From: Plantactinospora mayteni
GTDB lineage: Bacteria > Actinomycetota > Actinomycetes > Mycobacteriales > Micromonosporaceae
Direction: 5' to 3'
Length of the DNA: 64,000 bases
Assembly (NCBI RefSeq): GCF_016862935.1
Contig: NZ_BONX01000047.1
Span: 1-64,000, forward strand
Shown here: positions 39,078-48,590 of the stretch, in pieces
How positions within the stretch are numbered: the first letter of the stretch is position 1
Layout: each line of letters begins with the position of its first letter
Notes under the pieces: generated by a model
The model's database searches: none
What the model was told of the DNA's origin: nothing
What the model saw: the letters and a program-made list of their open reading frames with translations, nothing else
Program-made: the position numbers and the translations under genes

Positions 39078-40035
39078 GCTCGTCCAGCAGCGCCAGGTCC
39101 TCGCCGGCCGGGCGGCCGAGCGTGGTCAGGTAGTTGCCGACGATCACCGCGTTGATCCCGCCGAGCAGGCCGTCCCGGGTACCGAGGTCGCCGAGGGTGA
39201 TCTCCCGGCCACCGGCGTACCGGAGGATGGTGCGGGGCATCGCCAGCCGGAACGCGGCGATGGCCCGGAGCGCGTCACGCGGCTCCACCACCGGCTGGTC
39301 GCCGAGCGGGGTGCCCGGCCGGGGGTTGAGGAAGTTCAGTGGTACCTCGTGCGGGTCCAGTTCGGCGAGCTGCGCCGCGAACTCGGCACGCTGCTCGACG
39401 GTCTCGCCCAGCCCCAGGATGCCGCCGCAGCAGACCTCCATGCCCGAGGCGCGGACCATCCGCAACGTCTCCCAGCGCTCCTCCCAGGAGTGCGTGCTGA
39501 CCACGTTGGGGAAGAAGGAGCGGCAGGTCTCCAGGTTGTGGTTGTAGCGGTGCACGCCCATCTCGACCAGCTCGTCGACCTGGGCCTGGGTCAGCATCCC
39601 GAGTGAGGCGGCGACCTGGATCTCCACCTCGGCCCGGATCGCGGCCACGCCCTCGCGCATCTGCGTCATCAGCCGCTCGTCCGGGCCCCGGACCGCCGCG
39701 ACGATGCAGAACTCGGTGGCACCGGTGGCGGCGGTCTGCTTCGCCGCCTCGACCAGGGACGGGATGTCCAGCCAGACCGACCGGACCGGCGAGGCGAACA
39801 GCCCGGACTGCGAGCAGAAGTGACAGTCCTCCGGGCAGCCGCCGGTCTTCAGCGAGACGATCCCCTCGACCTCGACCTCCGGGCCGCACCAGCGCATCCG
39901 TACCTCGTGCGCGAGCTGGAGCGCCGCCGACAGGTGCTCGTCGGGCAGCCGCAGCACGGCGAGTATGCCGGCCTCGTCGAGACCGACACCACCGTCGAGC
40001 ACCTGGGTACGCGCCCGGTCGAGGATTTCTGGCAT
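39040..40035 (-). CDS. bioB: Biotin synthase
   Basis: 331 aa radical-SAM enzyme inserting sulfur into dethiobiotin, the last step of biotin synthesis. The radical-SAM cluster ligands are Cys67, Cys71 and Cys74 in [13 protein letters not shown]. Other biotin synthase landmarks: [31 protein letters not shown] (auxiliary-cluster cysteines and substrate site), [15 protein letters not shown] at 40035 starts [10 protein letters not shown]; the longer in-frame start adds an Arg-rich tail that is not family-like. Transcribed toward bsaP and divergent from bioF. Its 3' end has been duplicated in tandem. Confidence 0.96.
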   Translation of the reverse strand: MPEILDRARTQVLDGGVGLDEAGILAVLRLPDEHLSAALQLAHEVRMRWCGPEVEVEGIVSLKTGGCPEDCHFCSQSGLFASPVRSVWLDIPSLVEAAKQTAATGATEFCIVAAVRGPDERLMTQMREGVAAIRAEVEIQVAASLGMLTQAQVDELVEMGVHRYNHNLETCRSFFPNVVSTHSWEERWETLRMVRASGMEVCCGGILGLGETVEQRAEFAAQLAELDPHEVPLNFLNPRPGTPLGDQPVVEPRDALRAIAAFRLAMPRTILRYAGGREITLGDLGTRDGLLGGINAVIVGNYLTTLGRPAGEDLALLDELKMPVKALSATL

Positions 40036-40352
40036 GGGTCGTACCCTACAAGCGGATCGTCCGTCGATGTGCGGCCACCCGGCCGAGCTGCCCGGATGCC
40101 CCCGCCGCCGGGCCACCGGTCCCGGTTCGGCCGGCCCGGCGGGCCGCCGGAGAACGCGACGGGTGGTATTTTCGCCGGTCGGGGCCGCCGCAGGCCCGCC
40201 GACCCGGACCCGGCGCGAGTCGACTCCGGGCGGGCCGGAAGGTTCCGGACGTGTGCGAGCCGACTCCGGGCGGGCCGGCGCTGTGCCGGACGTGCGGCGA
40301 TCGGGTTTCCGACAGCGCCCGGGGGCGGACGCGGACCAGGGTGGGGGTGGCG
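40036..40352. promoter_or_regulatory. Divergent bioB-bioF region
   Basis: 317 bases between divergent bio genes. Contains a 40-base direct repeat (listed). No clear BirA- or BioQ-type operator was seen. Confidence 0.45.
40215..40294. repeat. 40-bp imperfect direct repeat upstream of bioF
   Basis: Two units sharing CGACTCCGGGCGGGCCGG followed by CCGGACGTG, offset by 40-41 bases. Could be a simple duplication or paired regulator sites. Confidence 0.6.
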
Positions 40353-41489
40353 GTGCCGAGCTGGCTGGAGGGCCTGGACCGGCGGGCGCGGCTGCGTGCC
40401 AAGGCCGGCCTCACTCGACGGCTGCGGCCGAGGAGCGCCACCGAGGACGTGGTCGACCTCGCCGGCAACGACTATCTCGGGCTGTCCCGGCATCCGGCGG
40501 TGGTCGCCGCCGCGGCCGAGGCGCTGACCGGGTACGGACTGGGCGCCACCGGCTCCCGACTGGTACGCGGCTCCACCGACGCCCACCACGCGCTGGAGGA
40601 CACCCTCGCCGACTGGCTCGGCACCGGGCGGACCCTGGTCTACTCCTCCGGCTACCTCGCCAACCTCGGCGCGGTACGCGCCCTGGTCCGGCCCCGCTCC
40701 CTGCTGGTCTCCGACGCGCACAACCACGCCTCGCTGATCGACGGCTGCAAGATCTCCGGTGCGGAGACCCGGGTCACCCCGCACCTGGACGTCGACGCCG
40801 TCGAGGCGGCCCTGGCCGGGGCACCGGGCCGACCGGCGGTGGTGGTCACCGAGTCGGTCTTCTCCGTCGACGGCGACCTCGCCCCGCTCGCCGAACTGCA
40901 CGACGTGGCCCGCCGGTACGGCGCGCTGCTGCTGGTCGACGACGCGCACGCGCTCGGCGTACTCGGTCCGGCCGGGGCGGGCGCGGTGGCCGGCGCCGGG
41001 CTGGCCGGCGAGCCCGACGTGGTGGTGACCGCGACGCTGTCCAAGGCGCTCGGCGGAGCCGGCGGGGTGGTGGCCGGGCCGACGGAGCTGGTCCGGCACC
41101 TGGTCGACACCGGCCGTACCTTCATCTACGACACCGCGCCGCCCCCGGCGGTGGTCGCCGGGGTGCTCGCCGCCGCCGGGCTGGCCCGGGCCGGCGACGC
41201 GCTCCGGGCCGAGCTGGCCGACCGGGCCGGCACGGTGACCCGGCGGCTCGGCGCGGCCGGGCTGGCGGTCTCGGCCCCGGCCGCCGGGGTGGTCTCGGTG
41301 ACCGCACCCGGCCCGGAGACCGCGGTGGCCTGGGCGGCCGACTGCCGGGACCGGGGCGTCGCGGTCGGCTGCTTCCGGCCGCCGTCGACCCCGGACACCC
41401 GCTCCCGGCTGCGGCTGACCATCAACGTCGGCATCGACCGGGCCGACTTCGACCGGGCACTCGACGTGATCGTGGAGTGTGCCCCGTGA
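40353..41489 (+). CDS. bioF: 8-amino-7-oxononanoate synthase
   Basis: 378 aa PLP-dependent alpha-oxoamine synthase condensing pimeloyl-ACP/CoA with alanine. Core motifs: [51 protein letters not shown] (Asp contacting the cofactor N1) and [17 protein letters not shown] with the Schiff-base Lys ~231. Start GTG at 40353 ([11 protein letters not shown]) has GGGGGTGG upstream; GTG at 40341 is equally in frame. Stop is 19 bases before bioD, so bioFD form an operon. No bioA gene is present in the window. Confidence 0.94.
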   Translation: MPSWLEGLDRRARLRAKAGLTRRLRPRSATEDVVDLAGNDYLGLSRHPAVVAAAAEALTGYGLGATGSRLVRGSTDAHHALEDTLADWLGTGRTLVYSSGYLANLGAVRALVRPRSLLVSDAHNHASLIDGCKISGAETRVTPHLDVDAVEAALAGAPGRPAVVVTESVFSVDGDLAPLAELHDVARRYGALLLVDDAHALGVLGPAGAGAVAGAGLAGEPDVVVTATLSKALGGAGGVVAGPTELVRHLVDTGRTFIYDTAPPPAVVAGVLAAAGLARAGDALRAELADRAGTVTRRLGAAGLAVSAPAAGVVSVTAPGPETAVAWAADCRDRGVAVGCFRPPSTPDTRSRLRLTINVGIDRADFDRALDVIVECAP

Positions 41490-41508
41490 GCGCGACCGGA
41501 GGTGTGTG

Positions 41509-42240
41509 GTGAGCGGCGTGGCGTGGCGCGGGCCGATCCTGGTCACCGGTACCGACACCGACGTGGGCAAGACGGTGGTCACCGCGGCGATCACCGCCGC
41601 CGCCCAGGCCGCCGGCCTGCGGGTCGCGGTCCTCAAACCCGGCCAGACCGGTACGGCGACCGGCGCCGAACCCGACGTCGACACGGTGAACCGGCTGGCC
41701 GCGCCGATGACCGCGCGTACCCTGGCCAGCTATCCCGACCCGCTGGCACCACTCGCGGCGGCCCGGGTCGCCGAGGCCGAGCCGCTGGAGCTGTACGCGG
41801 TCGCCGACGAGATCAAGGCCGACGCGGAAAAGCACGACCTGGTACTCGTCGAGGGGGCGGGCGGGCTGCTGGTCCCGATGGGGTTGCGCCCGTCCGGCGA
41901 GGCGTGGACGCTGGCCGACCTGGCGGTGTCGATCGGTGCCCCGGCGGTGGTGGTCACCCGGGCCGGGCTCGGCACGTTGAACCACACCGCGCTCACCCTG
42001 GAGGCGTTGGACCGGCGGGCGGTGCCCTGCGGGGTGGTGCTCGGTGCCTGGCCGGCCGAGCCGGAGTTGGTGCACTGGGCCAACCTGCGGGAACTGGTCC
42101 CCAACATGGTCGGCGCGCTGCCGGACGGGGCCGGCACGCTCGAACCGGGGGTGTTCCGCCGCTCCGCGCCGGGCTGGCTCACCCCGGCGCTCCACGGCGT
42201 ACTCGACGACTGGCGTGCCTGGGCCGAGGAGGTCAGCTAA
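41509..42240 (+). CDS. bioD: Dethiobiotin synthetase
   Basis: 243 aa ATP-dependent carboxylase forming the ureido ring of dethiobiotin. P-loop ILVTGTDTDVGKTVV (res ~8-22), then LKPGQTG and the VEGAGGLLVP motif. Start GTG at 41509 is six bases after GGAGG; a GTG directly before it is an alternative. Its stop codon overlaps the stop of the convergent substrate-binding-protein gene by four bases. Confidence 0.95.
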   Translation: MSGVAWRGPILVTGTDTDVGKTVVTAAITAAAQAAGLRVAVLKPGQTGTATGAEPDVDTVNRLAAPMTARTLASYPDPLAPLAAARVAEAEPLELYAVADEIKADAEKHDLVLVEGAGGLLVPMGLRPSGEAWTLADLAVSIGAPAVVVTRAGLGTLNHTALTLEALDRRAVPCGVVLGAWPAEPELVHWANLRELVPNMVGALPDGAGTLEPGVFRRSAPGWLTPALHGVLDDWRAWAEEVS

Positions 42241-43232
42241 CCGGGCTGGAGGTGCGCCGCCGCGACGTCGGGTTTCGTCTCGACCAGCCCGTACCTCGCC
42301 ATCCGGTCGGCGAAGAACTCCAGCGACTCGACGTCGACCCCGGTCCCCCAGACCGGGATGTTCACCTTCGGGGCGAGGTCCGGCCGCACGTTCGCGATGC
42401 CGGGCAGCGCGGCCCGGTATTCCTCCGGATGGGCGGTGATGTGTGCGGCGGTCCGGGCGGCGGCCCGCTGGAACGCGCGTACCACTGCCGGGTTGGCCCG
42501 GATGTACGCCTCGGACGCCGCGTACGTCCCGACCGCCAGGTTCGGCTTCGCCTCGACGTACGGCCGGAACAGCACCCGTACGCCCTGGCCGACCGCGATG
42601 GTGACGAACGGCTCGATCACCAGGGCCGCCGCCACCCGCCCCTGGGTGACCGCCGGGAGCATCTCCGGGAAGCCCAGCTCCAGGAACGTGATCGAGTTCG
42701 GGTCGGCACCGGCCTTCTCCAGCGACGCCTTCAGCACGACCTCGCTGACGTTGGTCAGGGTGTTCACCGCCACCGTCCGGCCGGCCAGGTCCGACACCGT
42801 CCGGATCGGCGAGTTCGCGGCGACGACGACGGCGGAGAAGTCCCGGGCGGGATCGGCGCCGACCGACGTACCGGGGGCGATGATCCGCACGGGTATGCCC
42901 CGGCTGCGGGCCAGCAGCATGGAGACCGCGTTCGAGCCGCCGATCGCCAGGTCGCCGGAGACCAGCCCCGGCACGATCGCGGCACCGCCCTGCTGCCGGA
43001 CGAGTGCGACGTCGAGACCCTGCTCGGTGAAGAACCCCTGCTGGATGCCGAACGCCAGGAAGGAGGCGGGCGCCCCCTCGATGTCGCCGACCTTGATCGC
43101 GACCGGTCTCTCCCGGCTCGGCCCGTCGGCGTCGGCCGGTGTGGTCGGCCCGGAGCCGCCGCAGGCCGCCGTCGTCAGGACCAGGAGTGCGGCGCCGCCG
43201 TACCGGATGATTCTGCTGGCCAGCCTGCTCAT
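42237..43232 (-). CDS. SsuA/NMT1-type substrate-binding lipoprotein
   Basis: 331 aa extracellular lipoprotein: signal with lipobox TTAAC, Cys24 lipidated, then a Ser/Gly/Pro linker. The mature domain has KVGDIEGAPASFLAFGIQQG, FFTEQGLDVALVRQQGG and DLAGRTVAVNTLTNVSEVVL, typical of the NMT1/SsuA/ThiY class that binds sulfonates, nitrate, taurine or thiamine-precursor-like ligands. No permease or ATPase gene is adjacent, so partner and ligand are unknown. Convergent with bioD and overlapping its stop; a link to biotin or sulfur supply would be speculative. GGGGAG precedes the ATG. Confidence 0.82.
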   Translation of the reverse strand: MSRLASRIIRYGGAALLVLTTAACGGSGPTTPADADGPSRERPVAIKVGDIEGAPASFLAFGIQQGFFTEQGLDVALVRQQGGAAIVPGLVSGDLAIGGSNAVSMLLARSRGIPVRIIAPGTSVGADPARDFSAVVVAANSPIRTVSDLAGRTVAVNTLTNVSEVVLKASLEKAGADPNSITFLELGFPEMLPAVTQGRVAAALVIEPFVTIAVGQGVRVLFRPYVEAKPNLAVGTYAASEAYIRANPAVVRAFQRAAARTAAHITAHPEEYRAALPGIANVRPDLAPKVNIPVWGTGVDVESLEFFADRMARYGLVETKPDVAAAHLQPG

Positions 43233-43419
43233 CGGAGCTCCCCGCAGGGATCGGAATCCATCGGCGTTCCCGAATCTTAACAGCGGGCGGGCGGGGTAGC
43301 ACCGGTTGCCACCTGCCCGGGAGACGCGCCGTCCTCCGGGTCCCGGCCCGGCCGGAGCGACCGGCGGTTCCTGACTTTCGGCAGTAACCGGCCGGTGGCG
43401 CGGCTTGTAGCCTGGCCGG

Positions 43420-45096
43420 GTGATGGCCGGGCTCCGCGACGTACGGCGGTGGCATCTGCCGGCCGGCTGGCGGTCGGTGCCGGTCGGGCTGCCGCGACCC
43501 GGCGGCGCGGTGCCGCCGCGCCGGCGCGACCGCCTGCTGGACCTGGCGCTCTGGGCGGTGATCTCGGTACCGATCGCGGCGCCGCTGCTCACCCCGCCGC
43601 ACCCGCCCTGGTTTCCCGGCCGGCTGGTCGGTTCGTTGCTGCTGACCGGGCTCGCGGTGCTGGCCAGCCGGCGGGCGCCGCTGCTCGGGCTGCTGCTGGT
43701 GGTGCTGCCGACCGCCGGGGACGGCAACTTCATGTTCGGGATCCCGGTGCTGAGCTACCTCGTCGGGCTGCGTGAACGCCGCTCCGGCCCGGCCGCGCTC
43801 GTCTTCGCCGGGATCGGGCTCGGCGGTACGGTCCTCAACCTCGGCCTGCTCGGCATCGACGCCGAGGTCTGGTTCCTGCTCGCCGGCACACTGCTGGTCG
43901 GCGGGGTCTTCCCGTGGCTGGTCGGCCGCTACCACCGGCAGCACCGGGCCCTGGTGCTGGCCGGCTGGGAGCAGGCCGACCTGCTGGAGCGGGAGCAGCG
44001 CGGTGCCGCCGAGCGGGTCCGGATGCGGGAGCGGGCCCGGATCGCCCAGGACATGCACGACTCGCTCGGCCACGACCTGAGCCTGATCGCGCTGCGCGCG
44101 GGCGCCCTGGAGGTGGCGGCGGACCTGGACGAGGGGCACCGGCGGGCCGCCGGCGAGCTGCGGGCCAGCGTGGCGCTGGCCACCGACCGGCTCCGCCAGG
44201 TCATCGGGGTGCTGCGGGACGACGCCGAGCCGGCGCCGACCCGGCCGCCGGGGGAGCGGGTCGACGACCTGGTCGCCCGGGCCCGGGCCGCCGGGATGGC
44301 CGTCCGGCTGCTGGTCGAGGGGGAGTGCCCGGCGGCCGGGGACTCTCCCTCGATGGCGGAGCGGGCGGTCTGCTCGGTGGTGCGGGAGGCGCTGACCAAC
44401 GCGACCCGGCACGCGCCCGGAGCCGCCGTGACGGTGGCGGTGCGCCGGGGCGTCGAGCGGGTCTCGGTGCGGGTCGGCAACGACCGGCCACCGGCGGGAC
44501 CGCTGCCCGGGGTCCGGGGCGCCGGGTCCGGCCTGGTCGGGCTCCGTGAGCGGGTACGCCTGGCCGGCGGCACCCTGCGGGCCGGCCCCGCTAGCGGCGG
44601 CTTCGAGGTGTACGCCGAACTGCCGACCGCGCCCCGACCGGAGACCGGAGCGGCCGAACCGCCCGAGCCGGCGTACCCGGATCGGTGGCCGGGGACGGAC
44701 CTCGCCGCACCGCTGGCCGGGACGGTGGAGGTGGCCACCGCACACCGGCTGCGCTCGGCCCGGCAGCGGGTCCGGCGCAGCCTGCTGGCCGTGGTCACCG
44801 TACCGGCCGCGATCGGTGCCCTGCTGGTGCTCGCCTACTACCCGATCGCCACCCTCGGCGCGGTGCTGGACGCCGACCGGTACGAGCAGCTCCGGGTGGG
44901 TCAGGACCGGGCCGAGCTGCGTGACCTGCTGCCGGACCGGCAGGTCGTCGCGCCGTCCGGTGCCGTGGGCGGGCCGGTGCCGAGCGGGGCCACCTGCGAG
45001 TTCTACTCCGACGGCGCCTTCCCGTTCGGGGCGACGGTCTACCAGGTCTGCTTCCTGCACGGGCGTCTGGTGCTCAAGGACCACCTCGGCGGGTGA
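43420..45096 (+). CDS. Sensor histidine kinase (NarL-type) with C-terminal membrane span and BamE-like domain
   Basis: 558 aa. N-terminal membrane region of four to five spans (~40-165). HisKA_3 dimerisation helix RARIAQDMHDSLGHDLSLI with phospho-acceptor His213. HATPase: N-box REALTNATRHAPG and G-box GAGSGLVGLRERV. Unlike most NarL-type kinases the protein continues: a basic linker, another hydrophobic span (~452-480), then ~75 residues (YEQLRVGQDRAELRDLLP ... CEFYSDGAF ... VYQVCFLHGRLVL) resembling an SmpA/BamE-like fold, with two Cys that could form a disulfide outside the membrane. Partner regulator gene is 68 bases downstream. Confidence 0.88.
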   Translation: MMAGLRDVRRWHLPAGWRSVPVGLPRPGGAVPPRRRDRLLDLALWAVISVPIAAPLLTPPHPPWFPGRLVGSLLLTGLAVLASRRAPLLGLLLVVLPTAGDGNFMFGIPVLSYLVGLRERRSGPAALVFAGIGLGGTVLNLGLLGIDAEVWFLLAGTLLVGGVFPWLVGRYHRQHRALVLAGWEQADLLEREQRGAAERVRMRERARIAQDMHDSLGHDLSLIALRAGALEVAADLDEGHRRAAGELRASVALATDRLRQVIGVLRDDAEPAPTRPPGERVDDLVARARAAGMAVRLLVEGECPAAGDSPSMAERAVCSVVREALTNATRHAPGAAVTVAVRRGVERVSVRVGNDRPPAGPLPGVRGAGSGLVGLRERVRLAGGTLRAGPASGGFEVYAELPTAPRPETGAAEPPEPAYPDRWPGTDLAAPLAGTVEVATAHRLRSARQRVRRSLLAVVTVPAAIGALLVLAYYPIATLGAVLDADRYEQLRVGQDRAELRDLLPDRQVVAPSGAVGGPVPSGATCEFYSDGAFPFGATVYQVCFLHGRLVLKDHLGG

Positions 45097-45164
45097 CCCC
45101 CCGCCCGTCCCGTCGGCGCCCCGGCCAACCGCCCCGCCGTCCGTCACCGAGTTGAGGAGTACGC

Positions 45165-45812
45165 GTGATCCCCGTCCTGCTGGCCGACGACGAGGCGATG
45201 ATCAGGGCCGGTGTCCGGGCGATCCTCGCCACCGACCCGGAGATCGAGGTGGTGGCCGAGGCCGCCGACGGGCGCGACGCGGTCGCACTGGTCCGGGCGC
45301 ACCGGCCCCGGGTGGCGCTGCTGGACATCCGGATGCCCCGGCTCGACGGGCTGGCCGCCGGAGCGGAGATCCGCCGGCTGGTACCGGAGACCGCGGTGGT
45401 CATGCTGACCACGTTCGGCGAGGACGACTACATCGCCCGGGCGCTGGGCGAGGGGATGAGCGGATTCCTGCTCAAGTCCGGGGACCCTCGGGAGCTGATC
45501 GCCGGGGTGCGGGCGGTGGCGGACGGCGCGGCGTACCTGTCGCCGGAGGTGGCGCGCCGGGTGATCGAACTCGGCGGCGGGCTGCTGGCCCGGGCACCGG
45601 CCGCCCGGGAGCGGATCGAGGGGCTGACCGAGCGCGAACGGGAGGTGCTGGCGCTGGTCGGTGCCGGGCTCTCCAACGCCGAGATCGGCCAGCGGCTCTT
45701 CCTGGTCGAGGGGACGGTGAAGAGCTATCTGAGCAGCATCTTCACCCGACTCGGGGTACGCAACCGGGTGCAGGCGGCGATCATCGCGTACGAGGCGGGC
45801 CTGACGGCCTGA
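45165..45812 (+). CDS. NarL/FixJ-family response regulator
   Basis: 215 aa. Receiver domain ~1-120: VLLADDEAMIRAGVRAIL, phospho-acceptor Asp54 in VALLDIRMPRLDG, conserved Lys in FLLKSGDPRELI. LuxR-type DNA-binding domain ~148-210: LTEREREVLALVGAGLSNAE and GTVKSYLSSIFTRLGVRNR. TTGAGGAG precedes the GTG start. Cognate partner of the upstream kinase by adjacency and family. Target genes unknown; lspA follows on the same strand. Confidence 0.93.
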   Translation: MIPVLLADDEAMIRAGVRAILATDPEIEVVAEAADGRDAVALVRAHRPRVALLDIRMPRLDGLAAGAEIRRLVPETAVVMLTTFGEDDYIARALGEGMSGFLLKSGDPRELIAGVRAVADGAAYLSPEVARRVIELGGGLLARAPAARERIEGLTEREREVLALVGAGLSNAEIGQRLFLVEGTVKSYLSSIFTRLGVRNRVQAAIIAYEAGLTA

Positions 45813-45976
45813 GGCCGTACGGCGGTCCGGGCGGGGCCGACTGTCGTCAGGTTGCCGGCCGGTGCTCTGCCGCGCCGGCCGTCGCCCAGGCCGAGGTGCT
45901 GCCCCGGCATCCCGGTCGGGCGGCGACGTAGGCTGGGTGCCGTCCGGGCAGCCGTCGGTGCTGGAGGTCCACTGTC

Positions 45977-46516
45977 ATGCAGCAGGTCGAGGCGGATTCC
46001 TCGATGCCGGAGGCGGACCGGGCGGCCGGCGCCGTCCGGTGGTACCCCCGGGTGCTCACCCTGGCCGTCGTGATCGTCCTGGTGGACCAGATCACGAAGT
46101 ACCTCGCCGTGGCCGCGCTCTCCGACGGTGGCGTCGTACCGGTCCTCGGCGACCTGCTCAGCCTGCGCCTGCTCTACAACCCGGGCGCGGCGTTCTCGAT
46201 CGGTACCGGCGTCACCTGGATCTTCACCATCATCGCCGCCGTCGCGGTGGCCGCGATCACCCGGGCCGCCTGGAAGGTCCGCAACCGGGCCTGGGCACTC
46301 GCCCTCGGCCTGGTACTGGGCGGCGCCACCACCCACCTGCTGGACCGGCTCTTTCGCGCGCCCGGGTTCGCCCGGGGCCACGTGGTCGACTTCATCGACT
46401 ACGCCGGCTTCTTCGTCGGGAACGTCGCCGACATCTGCCTGGTACTGGGCGGTGCGCTGATCGTCCTGCTGTACCTGCGCGGGATCGACATCGACGGCCG
46501 GCGCGACCGGGCCTGA
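45977..46516 (+). CDS. lspA: Lipoprotein signal peptidase (signal peptidase II)
   Basis: 179 aa membrane aspartyl peptidase that removes signal peptides from lipoproteins such as CebE and the other SBPs here. Four predicted spans; ILVDQITKYLA-like start (VIVLVDQITKYLA), LLYNPGAAFSIG, and the two catalytic Asp regions, HVVDFIDY and FFVGNVADICLV. The residues after the second Asp differ slightly from the common NVADSAI. It is not in the usual place next to ileS or rluD, so it may be a second copy; that cannot be decided from the window. Confidence 0.9.
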   Translation: MQQVEADSSMPEADRAAGAVRWYPRVLTLAVVIVLVDQITKYLAVAALSDGGVVPVLGDLLSLRLLYNPGAAFSIGTGVTWIFTIIAAVAVAAITRAAWKVRNRAWALALGLVLGGATTHLLDRLFRAPGFARGHVVDFIDYAGFFVGNVADICLVLGGALIVLLYLRGIDIDGRRDRA

Positions 46517-46549
46517 CCCCGCCCTCGGGCGGAGCCGGGCCAGCCCGAG

Positions 46550-46624
46550 CACGCCTCGTCCGTGCCGGACCGGACACGCCTCGTCCGTGCCGGACCGGGC
46601 ACGCCTCGTCCGTGCCGGACCGGA
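46550..46624. repeat. 25-bp tandem repeat x3
   Basis: Three adjacent copies of a 25-base unit (CACGCCTCGTCCGTGCCGGA plus CCGGA/G) between lspA and the P450 gene, differing only at the last base. A minisatellite without spacers, hence not a CRISPR. Confidence 0.92.
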
Positions 46625-46724
46625 GTCGACCTCGGCCGGAGCCGGCTTCGCCTCCGTCGGAGTGTTCGCCGGGCGGATCGGCCCGGCCGGCGGCGGCAGC
46701 CGGTCGGACAGGGCGGCGCAGAGG

Positions 46725-47888
46725 TCAGCGGCGTGCGACGACCAGCGCGTCCGGCATCCGGAACGAGAGGTTGTCCGGATACCAGGGCGCCCGGAGTACG
46801 GTCACGTCGGCCAGCAGCGGAGCCGTCTCGGCGACCACCACCGCCGCCTCCAGCCGGGAGAGCTGCGCGCCGACGCAGCGGTGCGCACCGGCCCCGAACG
46901 CCAGGTGCCGGCGGGAGCCGCGCTGCCCGGGCAGGAACGCCTCCGGCGCGGCGACCACCGCCGGATCGCGGCCGGCGCGGGCCAGCCAGAGCACCAGGCT
47001 GGTCCCCGCCGGTACGGGGGTGCCGGCCAGCTCGGTGTCCCGGGCGGCCACCCGGCGCCAGGTGACGATCGGCGGCTCCAGCCGCAGCCCCTCCTCGACC
47101 ACGTCCTCGACCTGCACCGTGCCGGCCCGCACTCCGGCGAGCACCTCCGGGGTGCCGGTGAGCCGGTGCAGCAGCAGGGTGAGGAACTGCGAGGTGGTCT
47201 CCTGGCCGGCGACCAGCAGGAAGAACAGTGCCCCGATCACCGCGTCCGGCGGGTGCCCGGCGGCCCGCAGCTCGGCGACCAACCCACCGCCGATCTCGGC
47301 GAACTCCCGCAGTACGGCGTGGAACCGGCCCACCACCTCGGCGAGTACCCGCTGGCGCGGCAGGTCGACCGGGGCCCAGAACAGTTCCAGGGCGGCCCGG
47401 GTGAACTCCTTGACCACCTCGGCCGGCGCCTCGGGCAGGTCGACCAGCCGGGCCAGTACCAGCAGCGGCAGGTCGGCCGCGAGGTCCGCGTACAGGTCGA
47501 CGGGTGCACCGGCGTCGAGCGCGGCGCCGAGCCGGCCGACCCGCTCCCGTACGACGGTGGTCAGCCACGGCCGCTGGGCGGCGACCCGGTGTGGATGCAG
47601 CGCCCCGGCCACGATGCCCCGGATCTCGGGATGACTCGGACCGCCGTTGTTGGCCAGCGTGGCGGGTAGCCGGAAGCCGTGCCGGGCGAGGATCCGGAGC
47701 GCGCCGACCGGGATCGGGGTCATCGCGTCCAGGGCGTTGTCCGGGCGGAACGCCTCGGGATCGGCGAGCACCTGGCGGACCAGCGCGTGCCGGGTCACCA
47801 CCAGGTGCGCGACCCCGACGTGATCCGGCACGGCGACCACGTCCGGCCACGGCCGCTCGACCGGCTCCTGCCAACTACGGAACAGCAC
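46725..47888 (-). CDS. Cytochrome P450
   Basis: 387 aa soluble bacterial P450. I-helix oxygen-activation motif LLVAGQETTS, K-helix VEEGLRLEPP (ExxR), and heme-binding loop HLAFGAGAHRCVGAQL with the thiolate Cys ~338. N-terminus lacks a membrane anchor. Redox partners are not encoded nearby. It begins nine bases after the methyltransferase stop, so the two are probably co-transcribed, but no biosynthetic cluster surrounds them. Substrate unknown. Confidence 0.93.
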   Translation of the reverse strand: MLFRSWQEPVERPWPDVVAVPDHVGVAHLVVTRHALVRQVLADPEAFRPDNALDAMTPIPVGALRILARHGFRLPATLANNGGPSHPEIRGIVAGALHPHRVAAQRPWLTTVVRERVGRLGAALDAGAPVDLYADLAADLPLLVLARLVDLPEAPAEVVKEFTRAALELFWAPVDLPRQRVLAEVVGRFHAVLREFAEIGGGLVAELRAAGHPPDAVIGALFFLLVAGQETTSQFLTLLLHRLTGTPEVLAGVRAGTVQVEDVVEEGLRLEPPIVTWRRVAARDTELAGTPVPAGTSLVLWLARAGRDPAVVAAPEAFLPGQRGSRRHLAFGAGAHRCVGAQLSRLEAAVVVAETAPLLADVTVLRAPWYPDNLSFRMPDALVVARR

Positions 47889-47897
47889 CCGACCACG

Positions 47898-48590
47898 CTA
47901 ACCAGTACGCTCTCGCCGGCCGGTGCCGCCGGTCGCCGGGGTGACCTTCGTCAGTTCCCAGACCCGGCTGTGCTTCACCCGGACGCTCTCCAGGGCGACC
48001 GTGACCGGGATGTCGTAGCCGGCCAGCGCCTCGAACCGCCCCCGCGGCAGGTACGCCCGCTCCGGGTCGCCGACCAGCACCCGGGCGCCGGCCCGGGATG
48101 CCCGGATCAGGAACCGGAGCACCCGGTTCGCCATCGCCTGGCTGTAGAAGACGTCGCCGGCCAGCACCACCTGGGCGCCACCGGCGTCGCCGTCCAGGAT
48201 GTCGCCGAGTTCGCCGGCCACCACCACCCCGTTGGCCTCGGCGTTCACCTCGACGGCGGCCAGCGCCATCCGGTCGACGTCGACGGCCCGGACCTGCGTG
48301 GCGCCGGCCCGGGCGGCGGCGATCGCCACCAGTCCGGAGCCGGACGCCAGGTCCAGCACCCGGCGGCCGGCGACCGTCTCCGGATGGTCGAGCAGATAGC
48401 GGGCCAGCGCCTGGCCGCCCGCCCAGGCGAAGGCCCAGAACGGTGGCGGTTGCTCGCTGCGGAACTCGCCCTCGGTCAGCTCCCAGAGGCCGATCGGCTC
48501 GGCCGCCTGGTGCAGCCGGATCTCCGGCACCGCCGACACCGGGCTCAGGTGGGCGTACGTTCGGACGAACTCCGCAGGGCTCTCGGACAC
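47898..48590 (-). CDS. Class I SAM methyltransferase (ETF-beta lysine methyltransferase-like)
   Basis: 230 aa. SAM-binding motif VLDLASGSGLVAIAAARAG (motif I), then VRAVDVDRMALAAVEVNAEA and VLAGDVFYSQAMA. The N-terminal EIRLHQAAEPIGLWE and PPPFWAFAWAGGQALARYLL pattern is shared with METTL20/ETFB-KMT and PrmA-like lysine methyltransferases, so a protein lysine substrate is more likely than a small molecule. GTG start. Upstream of and probably co-transcribed with the P450 gene. Confidence 0.82.
   Translation of the reverse strand: MSESPAEFVRTYAHLSPVSAVPEIRLHQAAEPIGLWELTEGEFRSEQPPPFWAFAWAGGQALARYLLDHPETVAGRRVLDLASGSGLVAIAAARAGATQVRAVDVDRMALAAVEVNAEANGVVVAGELGDILDGDAGGAQVVLAGDVFYSQAMANRVLRFLIRASRAGARVLVGDPERAYLPRGRFEALAGYDIPVTVALESVRVKHSRVWELTKVTPATGGTGRRERTG

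Noticed and set aside
41422-45147. A 3.7-kb open minus-strand frame across bioD, the binding protein and the kinase
   Set aside because: It is the antisense shadow of real genes caused by extreme third-position GC; its translation is Arg/Gly/Pro-rich without any family motif. The same holds for the long minus frame over the GH9 gene.
46550-46624. CRISPR-like repeat array
   Set aside because: The three 25-base units are directly adjacent with no spacers, and no cas gene is present.
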